A stretch of DNA of 64,000 nt from Chloroflexota bacterium (GTDB lineage: Bacteria; Chloroflexota; Anaerolineae; JAAYZQ01). The first letter of the stretch is position 1. Each line of letters begins with the position of its first letter. The stretch lies in contig JAGVRI010000011.1 in assembly GCA_018606645.1 (NCBI GenBank), forward strand, positions 65,346-129,345, read 5' to 3'. Of this stretch, positions 1 to 9,255 are shown piece after piece. The notes beneath the pieces were generated by a model. That model had not been told where the DNA came from. It ran no database searches and was given only the letters and a program-made list of their open reading frames with translations. Both the position numbers and the translations under genes were made by a program.

Positions 1-132
1 GCGTACCAGAGCCGGCCGTCGCCCCAAACTCGCTGCGATGCGACCAGCGGCAGGAAGGACCCCGCTTCCGTACAGGTAGGTATCGCCCTTGAACTCCCCC
101 AACCATCTGCGCGCCTGTTCTGCGTCCGTCAT
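1..132 (-). CDS. N-terminus of a truncated CDS, iron-containing alcohol/glycerol dehydrogenase-like (partial at window edge)
   Basis: Minus-strand reading from ATG at 132: MTDAEQARRWLGEFKGDTYLYGSGVLPAAGRIAASLGRRPALVR, resembling the N-terminus of Fe-ADH family proteins. Confidence 0.5.
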   Translation of the reverse strand, partial: MTDAEQARRWLGEFKGDTYLYGSGVLPAAGRIAASLGRRPALVR

Positions 133-342
133 GGCTGTCCACCCTCCCTAGATCATTGCCTCCAGTCCTATAGTACCCCAGTTTCGTCGGGCTGTCAATC
201 ACGAAAGACCAATTCTGCCAGGCATCACACCATAGTTTGACACTTTGCCGGGTATATGATTATGGAAAGCCTAATTATGTTATGTCAATGTCACACGGAA
301 AGAGGATTGTGTCCTAGCGCTTCGCAAGTGGCACCATGCGAC

Positions 343-371
343 TTGACAGATCACCCGAGTTACGGTATTAT
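343..371 (+). promoter_or_regulatory. sigma70-type promoter of arsR (TTGACA-N17-TATTAT)
   Basis: TTGACA 343-348, 17-nt spacer, TATTAT 366-371, just upstream of arsR ATG at 412. Confidence 0.75.
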
Positions 372-411
372 ATTGATATATTGACAATCGTCTATTAATG
401 GGCAGGCGATC

Positions 412-699
412 ATGGCGGTTGATTGTGTGGAATTCTGCAAGGCAATGGCTGATGATACCCGGCAGAAGATACTGCTACTGCTGATGGATGGGGACAAGTG
501 CGTGAGCGAGATTGCGGAAGCTTTTGATCTTTCTCAACCCACGGTATCCCACCACTTGAGCATCCTTAAGCAGTATCGATTGGTCACCAGTCACAGAAAG
601 GGCAAGCTGGTCATCTATCACCTGAACCGCGAGAACCTTGTGGAGTGCTGTGGGCTGCTCATGGCCAAATTCGATGTTCAAAGTGTATGCGAAGGATAA
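412..699 (+). CDS. arsR: ArsR-family winged-helix transcriptional regulator
   Basis: 95 aa; DDTRQKILLLL...CVSEIAEAFDLSQPTVSHHLSILKQYRLV HTH typical of ArsR; adjacent arsM. Confidence 0.85.
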   Translation: MAVDCVEFCKAMADDTRQKILLLLMDGDKCVSEIAEAFDLSQPTVSHHLSILKQYRLVTSHRKGKLVIYHLNRENLVECCGLLMAKFDVQSVCEG

Positions 700-762
700 G
701 ACCCATTTGGACCAGGTAATATCTATCTCACCGAGATATCAATATCACAAAGGAGTAAAACA

Positions 763-1671
763 ATGGATCAGGAAGTAACGAGTGAGCAGATCAAAGAAGC
801 GGTTCGTGATGCTTACGGGCAGATCGCCCGCCGTTTCATCGAAGAGCCGCAGGCCCCAAAGCAGAGCTGTTGCTGCTGTCCATCGACCGAGGTCAGTTGT
901 TGCAGTCCGTCAACGGCGCCCACGGCCCAACCAGCAGCTTCTCGCCTCTATGCGGCAGAGGAGCTCTCCGATCTGCCGGAGAGCGTAACCGAGACCTCGC
1001 TGGGTTGTGGCAATCCGCTCGCCGTTGCCGGACTCCGGTCGGGCGAGGTAGTGCTGGATCTGGGGTCAGGTGGAGGCATTGACTGCTTTCTCGCCGCCAA
1101 GAAAGTTGGCCCCGAGGGACGTGTCATTGGCCTGGATATGACGCCCGAGATGATCGACCTGGCCCGGCGCAATGCTCAGGAGCTCGGTATGACGAATGTG
1201 GAGTTCCGTTTCGGCCAGATGGAAGATATCCCTTTGCCCGACGAGTCGGTGGATGTCATCATCTCCAACTGTGTGATCAATCTCTCCCCTGACAAAGATG
1301 CCGTCTTTCGCGAAGCCTATCGCGTGCTCCGCCCTGGCGGCCGGATCTGTATTTCCGACATCGTGGTAGACGGTGATCTGCCTCAGTCCATCCGTCGCCG
1401 GCTGGATGCCTGGACGGCGTGCATCTCCGGAGCGATCGATGAGTCGGTCTATCTGGCCAAGATCCGGGCAGCGGGTTTTGAGCGCGTTGAGGTAGTTTCC
1501 CGCCAGAGAAACATCGTGGACGAGTCAATCGAGTGGGATGAATTGGGGACCGCTGGCGAGAGCGATGAGGACCAAGATGCCGAGCAGTACCAGGCCCACT
1601 CTGGTCTTGGCCTCAGCGACTGGGCGAGCAGGGTGATGAGTATCAAGATCCTTGCCTACAAGCCGGCTTGA
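763..1671 (+). CDS. arsM: Arsenite S-adenosylmethionine methyltransferase
   Basis: SAM methyltransferase motif VLDLGSGGGIDCFLAAKKVGPEGRVIGLDMTPEM; SNCVINLSPDK; Cys-rich N-terminal segment (SCCCC...SCC). Confidence 0.9.
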   Translation: MDQEVTSEQIKEAVRDAYGQIARRFIEEPQAPKQSCCCCPSTEVSCCSPSTAPTAQPAASRLYAAEELSDLPESVTETSLGCGNPLAVAGLRSGEVVLDLGSGGGIDCFLAAKKVGPEGRVIGLDMTPEMIDLARRNAQELGMTNVEFRFGQMEDIPLPDESVDVIISNCVINLSPDKDAVFREAYRVLRPGGRICISDIVVDGDLPQSIRRRLDAWTACISGAIDESVYLAKIRAAGFERVEVVSRQRNIVDESIEWDELGTAGESDEDQDAEQYQAHSGLGLSDWASRVMSIKILAYKPA

Positions 1672-1709
1672 GGGCATGATTTGAGTCCCTGACCTGCAAG
1701 GAGAGATGG

Positions 1710-3713
1710 ATGCCGAACCGATTACAGCACGAAACGAGCCCTTATCTGTTGCAGCACGCGGACAATCCGGTTGACTGGTACCCCTGGGGAGAAGAGGCTT
1801 TTGAGCGAGCGAGGAGGGAAGACAAACCAGTCTTTCTCAGCATTGGCTACTCCGCCTGCCATTGGTGCCACGTTATGGCTCATGAGTCATTTGAGGACTC
1901 AGCGGTTGCGGCGATCCTCAATGATCACTTTGTCAGCATCAAGGTGGACCGCGAGGAGCGGCCCGATCTCGACCAGATTTATATGATGGCCGTCCAGGCG
2001 ATAACTGGTAGCGGTGGGTGGCCGATGTCGGTCTTTCTCACTCCCGACGGCTACCCATTCTATGGAGGGACCTATTTCCCACCGTATCCGCGTTACGGCC
2101 TGCCTTCCTTCCCCCAGATCCTGTGGGCCATCGTCGATGCATGGCAAAACCGCCGCGAAGAACTGATGCGTGGAGCTCACCGTCTCATTGAGGCCCTCCA
2201 GCAGCAGACGTACGTGACCGGCTTGCAGGTCAGGGAACTGGATCCAAATGTCCTCCACTCCGCCTTTCGTGCTCTACACCTAAGCTTTGACCCGTCTTAT
2301 GGAGGCTGGGGTTCTGGGCCCAAGTTCCCCCAGCCCATGGTCCTCGAGTTCTTGCTACGGTATCACGCCTGGGCCGGCAACGGTTTGGCGCTGAAGATGG
2401 TTACCCAGACCCTGTAGGCAATGGCCCGAGGTGGGATGTACGATCAGCTCGGTGGCGGGTTTCACCGCTATTCCGTGGACAATCGGTGGCAAATCCCGCA
2501 CTTTGAGAAGATGTTGTACGATGAGTCACAACTGGCCCGCGTCTATCTGCACGCCTGGCAGGTCACCAGCAACGAGTTCTTCCGTATGATCACTGAGGAG
2601 ATTCTGGATTATGTCGTGCGGGAAGTGACCGACCCGGCCGGCGGCTTTTACTCAACCCAAGATGCCGACAGCGAGGGTGAGGAGGGCAAGTTCTTTCTCT
2701 GGACGCCGGACGAGATCGGCGAGGTCTTGGGCGACAAGGCCGAGACCTTCATGGTTGCCTACGGCGTCACCCCAGGCGGCAACTTTGAGGGCAAGAACAT
2801 CCTGCAATTCGTCGCCGACCTCGAGCAGCGCCCTGCCCTGGCCGAGGCACGTCGCAAGCTTTTCGACGCCCGCGAGCAGCGCATCCGCCCCGGTCGTGAT
2901 GAGAAGGTTCAGACATCGTGGAACGGGCTGATGCTGGCCGCCTTTGCCGAAGCGGCGCGGGCCCTTGGCCGCACGGACTACCGCCTGGTGGCTGAGCGCA
3001 ACGCGGATTTCCTCTTGCAGGAGCTAAGACAGGAGAATGGACGGTTGCTGCATGTGTGGACTGCGGGCGAGGTCGGGTTCAACGGATACCTAGAGGATTA
3101 TGCTTGCCTGATAGAGGGCCTGCTGGAGCTGTATCAGACCACCTTTGAGCCCCGCTGGTTCATGGCCGCCCGAGAACTGGCCAAGACGATGATCACCCAC
3201 TTTCAGGCTCCCGGAGGAGGCTTTTACGATACCAGCGACGACCATGAGACCCTGATCATTCGCCCTCGCGACCTCCAGGACAATGCTACGCCCTCGGGCA
3301 ATGCCATGTCCATCACCGCCCTGCTCAAGCTGGCCGGGCTCACGAATGACATGCGTTATGTCGACATCGCTCACCAGGCATTGACAGAGATGCAGCCGAT
3401 GATGGCCCAGTATCCGCTGGGCTTTGGCCAGTGGCTCCAGGCGTTGAGCTATGCCCTCTCGCAACCCCGTGAGATCGCCATTGTTGGGGATCCGCAGGCT
3501 CCTGGCACGCAAGCTCTACTGCGCATTGTTCGCGACGGCTACCGGCCCTTCCAGGTAGTAGCCTTGGGGGTGCCCGCCGCAGAACCCCTCGCCATCCCAC
3601 TACTGCAAGGCCGCGGGCTAGTGGATGGGCAAGCCGCAGCCTATGTCTGTCGCAATTTCACCTGTCAGGCGCCGGTCACGCAGCCAGAGGGGTTACGGTC
3701 ACGGCTGGAGTAG
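1710..3713 (+). pseudogene. DUF255/YyaL-type thioredoxin-domain protein interrupted by a single in-frame TAG (2415-2417)
   Basis: ORFs 1710..2417 and 2421..3713 are in the same frame and together give one full-length protein ([58 protein letters not shown]). Confidence 0.8.
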
Positions 3714-3735
3714 GGCTCACCCACCACAAACAAAT

Positions 3736-3774
3736 CTAGAACCCGAAGGCTCACAACAAGCCTTCGGGTTCTAG
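3736..3774. terminator. 15-bp perfect hairpin between convergent genes (candidate bidirectional terminator)
   Basis: ctagaacccgaaggc-tcacaacaa-gccttcgggttctag; no long T-tract. Confidence 0.65.
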
Positions 3775-4005
3775 CGTAGTCCAGTACCCGCACGGCGTGA
3801 GTTCAGTCATATATTGCACTGTATATCAAACCACGCCACACCTTGCCATTGTGCACAACAGGGCGCGATGTCACGGCACCAGCCGGGCTGCAGGTATGAT
3901 GCCTTGCGTATCGGATTGTGCACCCCACTCCAAAAACTGATCGGTGACAATGCACAGCCTGGTGGCTGAACGCAATTCAGTTCTCTAACCCCGACCTGGC
4001 GCGAT

Positions 4006-5550
4006 CTACCTGCCGTTCTCCCAAATCGATAGCTTTTTTTCGTAGCCAATGAGCTTCAGGCCAGTAACGGCTGCAATGTTCGGCTCCATGGCCCGAAGGT
4101 CTTCTTCGCTCAGGTCTCGGATATCGTCATGGCCAGAAAGCATGGTCAGGATCTTGAGCTCTTCGGCGGTGGCTTTGATGAAATTGGCCAGCCGTTGACC
4201 GGCCTCGACCGGGTTGAGCCGGGCGCGCAGTACAGGATCTTGAGACGTGATGCCGTACGGACACCGGCCGACATGGCACGCCATACACGCCCGGCACCCC
4301 ATCGCGATCTCGGCCGCCGCACCAAACCCTACACCATCGGCTCCCATAGCCAAGGCTTTGTAGGCATCCAGACCGTTGCGCATTCCACCCAAGATGAAGA
4401 GTTTGACTTTGCGATGGACCCCCAGGTCTTTGAGCGCTCGCACTGCCGGCGGGATCAGGGCCACGGTTGGAATGCCCACCCCCTGAGTCACCACCGCCGG
4501 CGAAGCCCCTGTACCGCCCACGAGGCCATCTAGCGAAATGGCATCGGCTCCCGCCTCCACACAGGCCGCCACATCCTCGTACGGCCGGCTGGGTCCCAGC
4601 TTGAACAGGATCGGAACCTGATAGTCAGTAATATCGCGCAGGAAGGCAACCATGCGCTTCATGTCTTCCAGATCCTGGACATCGTAATAGCGACAAGGGG
4701 AGAGCGCATCGCTGCCGATGGGAACCCCTCGCACCGCGGCGATTTCCTCGGTGACTTTGGCTCCCAGCAGGTGACCGCCCATACCTGGCTTGGCTCCCTG
4801 GCCGATTTTAATTTCAACCCCATCGCCGGCACGAACATAGTCGGCGGAAACTCCCCATCGCCCTGTGGACCACTGGACGATCAGATAGCCACCCGGCTCC
4901 CATCGCCTGAGTGTTCGTTCTTCGTTCTCATAGCCCTTGATCAACCACGTTTCATCCCGAACCAATCCACCCTCGCCGGTGTTGCTGATGATACCCGTCA
5001 TCGCCGCGCCGATGGCCAATGCCATCCTGGCCTCCTTCGACAAGGCACCGAACGACATAGCAGGAAACAGGAACGGATAGCGCAAGCGGATCGGCCTTTC
5101 GCAAGTGTCCTCACCGATCACGACCTCCAGGTTGCACTCTTCGCGGTACTTGTCACGGGGAGCCGGAGATGCGATCTGGGAAGGCACGACGGTAATGTTA
5201 TCAAAACTGGGCCAATAGCCGCCCATCGTTCCAAAGCCGCGCAACATATACTCGCCAGTCAGCGACTTGTAATGGATCTCTTCCACTTGAGGAAAGGTCC
5301 ACGGCGAGCGGACCAGGAACTCTGACTCGGCAGGGTTAATGCGAATCGCATCCTCTGGACAGAACTCGGAGCAGATCCGACATCCAACGCAGGCATTGTA
5401 GTTCTGGACGCGCACTTGACCAAGCTGGTCAATGGCGTAGACGTCATAGGGACATACCTCAACACAGGTAGCACATTTACCCGGCATCCTGGCGTTGATG
5501 CATCGGTCCTTCATGATCGTTACGCAGAAGGTTCCGTTTACTGGTGGCAT
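4006..5550 (-). CDS. Glutamate synthase central/FMN-binding domain protein with N-terminal 2x[4Fe-4S] ferredoxin
   Basis: 514 aa; MPGKCATCVEVCPYDV, CVGCRICSEFCPEDA; FPAMSFGALSKEARMALAIGAAMTG, NTGEGG, IKIGQGAKPGMGGHL typical of GltS. Confidence 0.85.
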   Translation of the reverse strand: MPPVNGTFCVTIMKDRCINARMPGKCATCVEVCPYDVYAIDQLGQVRVQNYNACVGCRICSEFCPEDAIRINPAESEFLVRSPWTFPQVEEIHYKSLTGEYMLRGFGTMGGYWPSFDNITVVPSQIASPAPRDKYREECNLEVVIGEDTCERPIRLRYPFLFPAMSFGALSKEARMALAIGAAMTGIISNTGEGGLVRDETWLIKGYENEERTLRRWEPGGYLIVQWSTGRWGVSADYVRAGDGVEIKIGQGAKPGMGGHLLGAKVTEEIAAVRGVPIGSDALSPCRYYDVQDLEDMKRMVAFLRDITDYQVPILFKLGPSRPYEDVAACVEAGADAISLDGLVGGTGASPAVVTQGVGIPTVALIPPAVRALKDLGVHRKVKLFILGGMRNGLDAYKALAMGADGVGFGAAAEIAMGCRACMACHVGRCPYGITSQDPVLRARLNPVEAGQRLANFIKATAEELKILTMLSGHDDIRDLSEEDLRAMEPNIAAVTGLKLIGYEKKLSIWENGR

Positions 5551-5598
5551 GAGATCCTCCTTTCGGTGTGTGGCATGTCAGCTCGTTGTGGAATGCCC

Positions 5599-6267
5599 CT
5601 ACCTGGTTGGTTTGCTCTTGTAAAAGGGCCTTTCCGATAAGCGCACGATCTTCTGAAAATCGGCAGGATCGGCCTGGATGCCGTATTCTTCCAGGTAACC
5701 ACGCAACTTGGCGACATCGTCCGGCATCATCTCTTGAACACGCGTATTGTGTCCCAGGCTGGCCCATTGACCCCGGATATAGATATTGCCCCGAATCAGA
5801 TAATTGCCCAGGTTTTTTCCTGCGTCGCCAACGATGATCAAGTCGCCAGCGAGCATATAAGTGGCCACTTCATCCCCCACATCCCCGGCGACGAGGATCG
5901 TGGCTCCTTTGTTCATCACCGCTGTAAAGTCGCCAGCATGGCCGTAGACAACGATCGTCCCCCCGTAGCAATAGGCTCCCGCGCCATAGCCACAGTCTCC
6001 TTCGACTAACACGTACCCACGCGTCATATTGTCGGCTAGATAGCGGCCAGCATTGCCCGTCACTCGGAGTGTCGCTCCGTCGTTCAGTACTCCCAGATAG
6101 TCGCCGCTGTCCCCGTGAATGGTGATCTTGCCGGTCTTCAACCCCCCGCACAGCCCGTGCAAGTGCGCGGCATTCTTGATAACGATCTCGCCATCGGAGA
6201 GGCACGATTTCAGCTCCGCGCTGACGGTGCGCAGGTCTTTGTCCTTAGCATTGAGTACACGTGACAT
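5599..6267 (-). CDS. GXGXG-motif protein (glutamate synthase alpha C-terminal domain homolog)
   Basis: MSRVLNAKDKDLRTVS...GLCGGLKTGKITIHGDSGDYLGV...GYVLVEGDCGYGAGAYCYGGTIVVYG; start moved to Met at 6267. Confidence 0.85.
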   Translation of the reverse strand: MSRVLNAKDKDLRTVSAELKSCLSDGEIVIKNAAHLHGLCGGLKTGKITIHGDSGDYLGVLNDGATLRVTGNAGRYLADNMTRGYVLVEGDCGYGAGAYCYGGTIVVYGHAGDFTAVMNKGATILVAGDVGDEVATYMLAGDLIIVGDAGKNLGNYLIRGNIYIRGQWASLGHNTRVQEMMPDDVAKLRGYLEEYGIQADPADFQKIVRLSERPFYKSKPTR

Positions 6268-7426
6268 GGCAGATCGCTTCCTCCGCTTGCAATGATTCAG
6301 TTGCCCTCGCCACTTCGTACAGACGGACAAATGTTCGTTTCGCCTCGACCCGTTTCCGTGGCTCGGTTAGGGCATCAAGCATCATGACCATCAGGCTGTC
6401 AAAAGCCTGAGCTCGCTTGCGCCGCTCCTTTTCCTCGCTGGCCTGGCGGAGCGCCGCCTGATTGACTTCCTCACTGGCTTCCAGCAACCCAAAATCGATC
6501 GCGTTGCGCAGGCAGATTTCGCCGGCCAGAGTCCGGGTGATCACGGTGCAGAACCCCTCTTTCGCGCCAACGGTGCCGACAGCCAGGTCGGCTGAGTCGC
6601 CGAGATAATCGTCACAGCGCGCGCACCCACGCCGGGTGCAGCTCTCCACTTTCCACAGCGGCACTTCCTTGTTGGAACTGTCCCACAAGGTAACCAAAAG
6701 GCGATCATCTCGGGGCCGGACCTCCAGGCGTTTCACTTTCTGGAGGTCTATACCCAACTCCTCGGCCAGCACACTGTTGATCGTCGTGGGGTGGTATACG
6801 CCAGTACAGAACATTGCAATACTTAACCGTGCTGTCTTGCGGTACGGAGCAAGCCGCTCGTTCGTCGTAGATCGTAGCTTCCTCAGCGCCTGGCTCACAC
6901 AAGGGGTGCCCACAATGGCCAGGTCCTGCAGCTTCCTGCCAAAGACAGCATCATTCAGTATGCTGAGGGTAGGCGCCCATAGGTAGGGCATTGCCAATGT
7001 ATCCATGATCTCGCCAACAGTGGTCAGGACCTTGGGAACCGCCTCGAGTCGCCAGGGATCCATGTCGGTGAGGATGGCTCCGTCGATGAGGCCCGCCGAA
7101 AGGGCACTCACCAACAAGTACCGGATCACATCGCTTGGCTCGCCAGACTGAACCACGCCCCGTGTTCTGACCGAAACCACACGCCACGGCCTCAGGGTAG
7201 GCCACTCATCCTCCAGGCGTGGACAGGCTTCCTCGCAGAATTGTGGGCAAAACGAGCAGCTATCAAGTGTACCCCAAGACAGTCCTAGCGTTTTCTCCCT
7301 TTTCTCCAGAGCAGGAGACTCGTCGCTACCCCAGAACAACATGCCTTTGGCACACAGGGCAACACACTGCCCACAGCCAGCGCAGCGCTCCAGGGCCCAG
7401 ACCTCCTTCTCTAAGCGTTTCGACAT
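6245..7426 (-). CDS. FrhB/FdhB-family (coenzyme F420 hydrogenase/dehydrogenase beta-like) iron-sulfur protein
   Basis: 393 aa; CAGCGQCVALCAKGML N-terminus, VGTPCVSQALRKLR, CTRRGCARCDDYLGDSADLAVGTVGAKEGFCTVITRT. Confidence 0.8.
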   Translation of the reverse strand: MSKRLEKEVWALERCAGCGQCVALCAKGMLFWGSDESPALEKREKTLGLSWGTLDSCSFCPQFCEEACPRLEDEWPTLRPWRVVSVRTRGVVQSGEPSDVIRYLLVSALSAGLIDGAILTDMDPWRLEAVPKVLTTVGEIMDTLAMPYLWAPTLSILNDAVFGRKLQDLAIVGTPCVSQALRKLRSTTNERLAPYRKTARLSIAMFCTGVYHPTTINSVLAEELGIDLQKVKRLEVRPRDDRLLVTLWDSSNKEVPLWKVESCTRRGCARCDDYLGDSADLAVGTVGAKEGFCTVITRTLAGEICLRNAIDFGLLEASEEVNQAALRQASEEKERRKRAQAFDSLMVMMLDALTEPRKRVEAKRTFVRLYEVARATESLQAEEAICHVTCTQC

Positions 7427-9255
7427 CGTCGTCCTCCCGTACTTCGAAGTGAAGTTGTACTCAGTTTTGCGACATCCGTCGCAAAGGAGCGTATGGCGTC
7501 GCTATAGGTTTCTCCACTCCCGCGTTTGAACCACTGGATCCGCAACCGCCTCGAATCGAAACCGGATTCGTCCAGAAGTTCCCGAAGCCTCGCAAACCGT
7601 GTTTGGGCCCGTTCGCTGCCCCAAACATAGCGACAGTCGCCAGACGAACAACCGCCTAGGAATATGCCATCAGCCCCGTTCAGAAAAGCCCAAAGAATGT
7701 GAAGTGGATCGATCCGCCCGGCGCACGGCACCCGGATGATCTCAATGTTCTGGCTGCTGTAACGCAGCCGGTCGTAGGGCAGATCGTCATCCTCGTAGCT
7801 GCACCAGTTGCAGCGAAAACCGAGAATCCGAGGGCCATCCGGTGGTTGAGCAGCCAACACCGTTTCGATCCGAGAGATAAGTTGCCGATCTGCAAAGCGG
7901 TCAATTTCAATGGCCTTCGATGGACAGCTTGCTACGCAGAGCCCACACCCCTGGCACCGTTCGCGATCAATGTGCGTCACGAACAGCACATTGCCGTTTT
8001 TGCTCTCGGCGCGAATCGCTCCATACGGACACAGGCCAATACAGGTTCCACACCCGGTGCACAGAGCCGCATTGACGCTGGCGGTGGGACCTTCTGCCTC
8101 GTAGAAGATCAGAACATCTGGATCGTAGCCGAGTCCCTGAAGCAAAGAACGCAGCAAAAAGAAACGGTTTCTGCTAATCTTGCTGCCGTCTTGAAAGCGA
8201 CAGTGGTCATCCCGACACGGGATCATTGCGATCCGTTCGATCCCCATGCTAAGGGCTTTGAGAAAGAACTCGGGCGGGGTCCGCCCTACACAGGGCAGGC
8301 AGATAGGCATAAAACCAGACACACCGAGGATCTGCTCGATCTCGCTTGCAGACGGTGTGCTTCCTCGGCAGGTCAAGGCAATTGCCTTGTAGCCGTTGGC
8401 GCGAACAGAGGACTGGACGTTCCTGGCCAATGAGGCAAAGTCATAGTAGGCTGACTCAATCGCGCCTGCGGGGCAAGCACTGTAGCACAGCCCGCACGCC
8501 TGGCACTTTTCGAGGTTGATTTTGGCTGTCGTTGCCCCAGGGTCAATGCTGATAGCGTCATACGGGCATACGGTCGTGCATATACGACAACCACCACAGT
8601 GATCGGTATTCAATCTGAGGACAAAGCGACTCCAAACCTCCAGAGGCCGTGTATGAATAGAGGTCATCAGCGCTGCCGCTCCCTTGCCCTCTCGGACATC
8701 CTCATCGCTGACAACCTCCACCGAAAGGAAACTGGGCATGGCGGCCACAGAGGATCCGAGCATGCTTTTGTATTGCTGCAGGAGATTGGCGTCCAAAGTC
8801 TGCACGAGAGACGATAGCTCCTCGGAGTGGGTGTCCACCCATACGATCAGATCAAGACCCCTGGAGAGATTCGGCATCCATCCATTACTCTCGCCCGCTG
8901 ACGCATCTGGCTCGAAAAAGTAAACGGCCTTTACGGCAGCATCAGTCTCCCCGAGCAAGTGTCCCACTTCTTTGGCCAGCCCGTAGAAAAAGTAGTCATA
9001 GACAGTTCTGTCGCCCCGCGCCAGCGCATTAACGACAGCGTTATGTCCCTGCAGGCGAGCTCTCTTCTCGCAGAAATCAAGGGTTCGAAGGATCATGTCC
9101 CGGCAAACAGAGGTACTGGCCTTGCGTTCAGAAGGCTCCCTCATGGCCGGGATCGGAGGAACAAAGACATGCCCGTCTGTCACCTGCTGAACCACAGGTT
9201 TTCTCCTTCTGGCTAGCGCTCCCATACCTTGATCGGACGGTGGTGGATCGAGCAC
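7411..9255 (-). CDS. Multidomain iron-sulfur protein: N-terminal unknown domain plus two [ferredoxin + MvhD-like] modules
   Basis: 614 aa; four CxxCxxCxxxC(P) clusters; two MvhD-like stretches (CRGS..CLPCVGRTPPEFFLKAL..CRDDHCRF and CNWCSYE..VPCAGRIDPLHILWAFLNGADGIFLGGCSSGDCRYVWGSE). Exact start uncertain. Confidence 0.8.
   Translation of the reverse strand: MLDPPPSDQGMGALARRRKPVVQQVTDGHVFVPPIPAMREPSERKASTSVCRDMILRTLDFCEKRARLQGHNAVVNALARGDRTVYDYFFYGLAKEVGHLLGETDAAVKAVYFFEPDASAGESNGWMPNLSRGLDLIVWVDTHSEELSSLVQTLDANLLQQYKSMLGSSVAAMPSFLSVEVVSDEDVREGKGAAALMTSIHTRPLEVWSRFVLRLNTDHCGGCRICTTVCPYDAISIDPGATTAKINLEKCQACGLCYSACPAGAIESAYYDFASLARNVQSSVRANGYKAIALTCRGSTPSASEIEQILGVSGFMPICLPCVGRTPPEFFLKALSMGIERIAMIPCRDDHCRFQDGSKISRNRFFLLRSLLQGLGYDPDVLIFYEAEGPTASVNAALCTGCGTCIGLCPYGAIRAESKNGNVLFVTHIDRERCQGCGLCVASCPSKAIEIDRFADRQLISRIETVLAAQPPDGPRILGFRCNWCSYEDDDLPYDRLRYSSQNIEIIRVPCAGRIDPLHILWAFLNGADGIFLGGCSSGDCRYVWGSERAQTRFARLRELLDESGFDSRRLRIQWFKRGSGETYSDAIRSFATDVAKLSTTSLRSTGGRRCRNA

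Noticed and set aside
2415-2417. TAG as pyrrolysine or other programmed recoding
   Set aside because: No pyl genes or recoding structure seen in the window; nonsense mutation or sequencing error is simpler. Kept only as a possibility to test.
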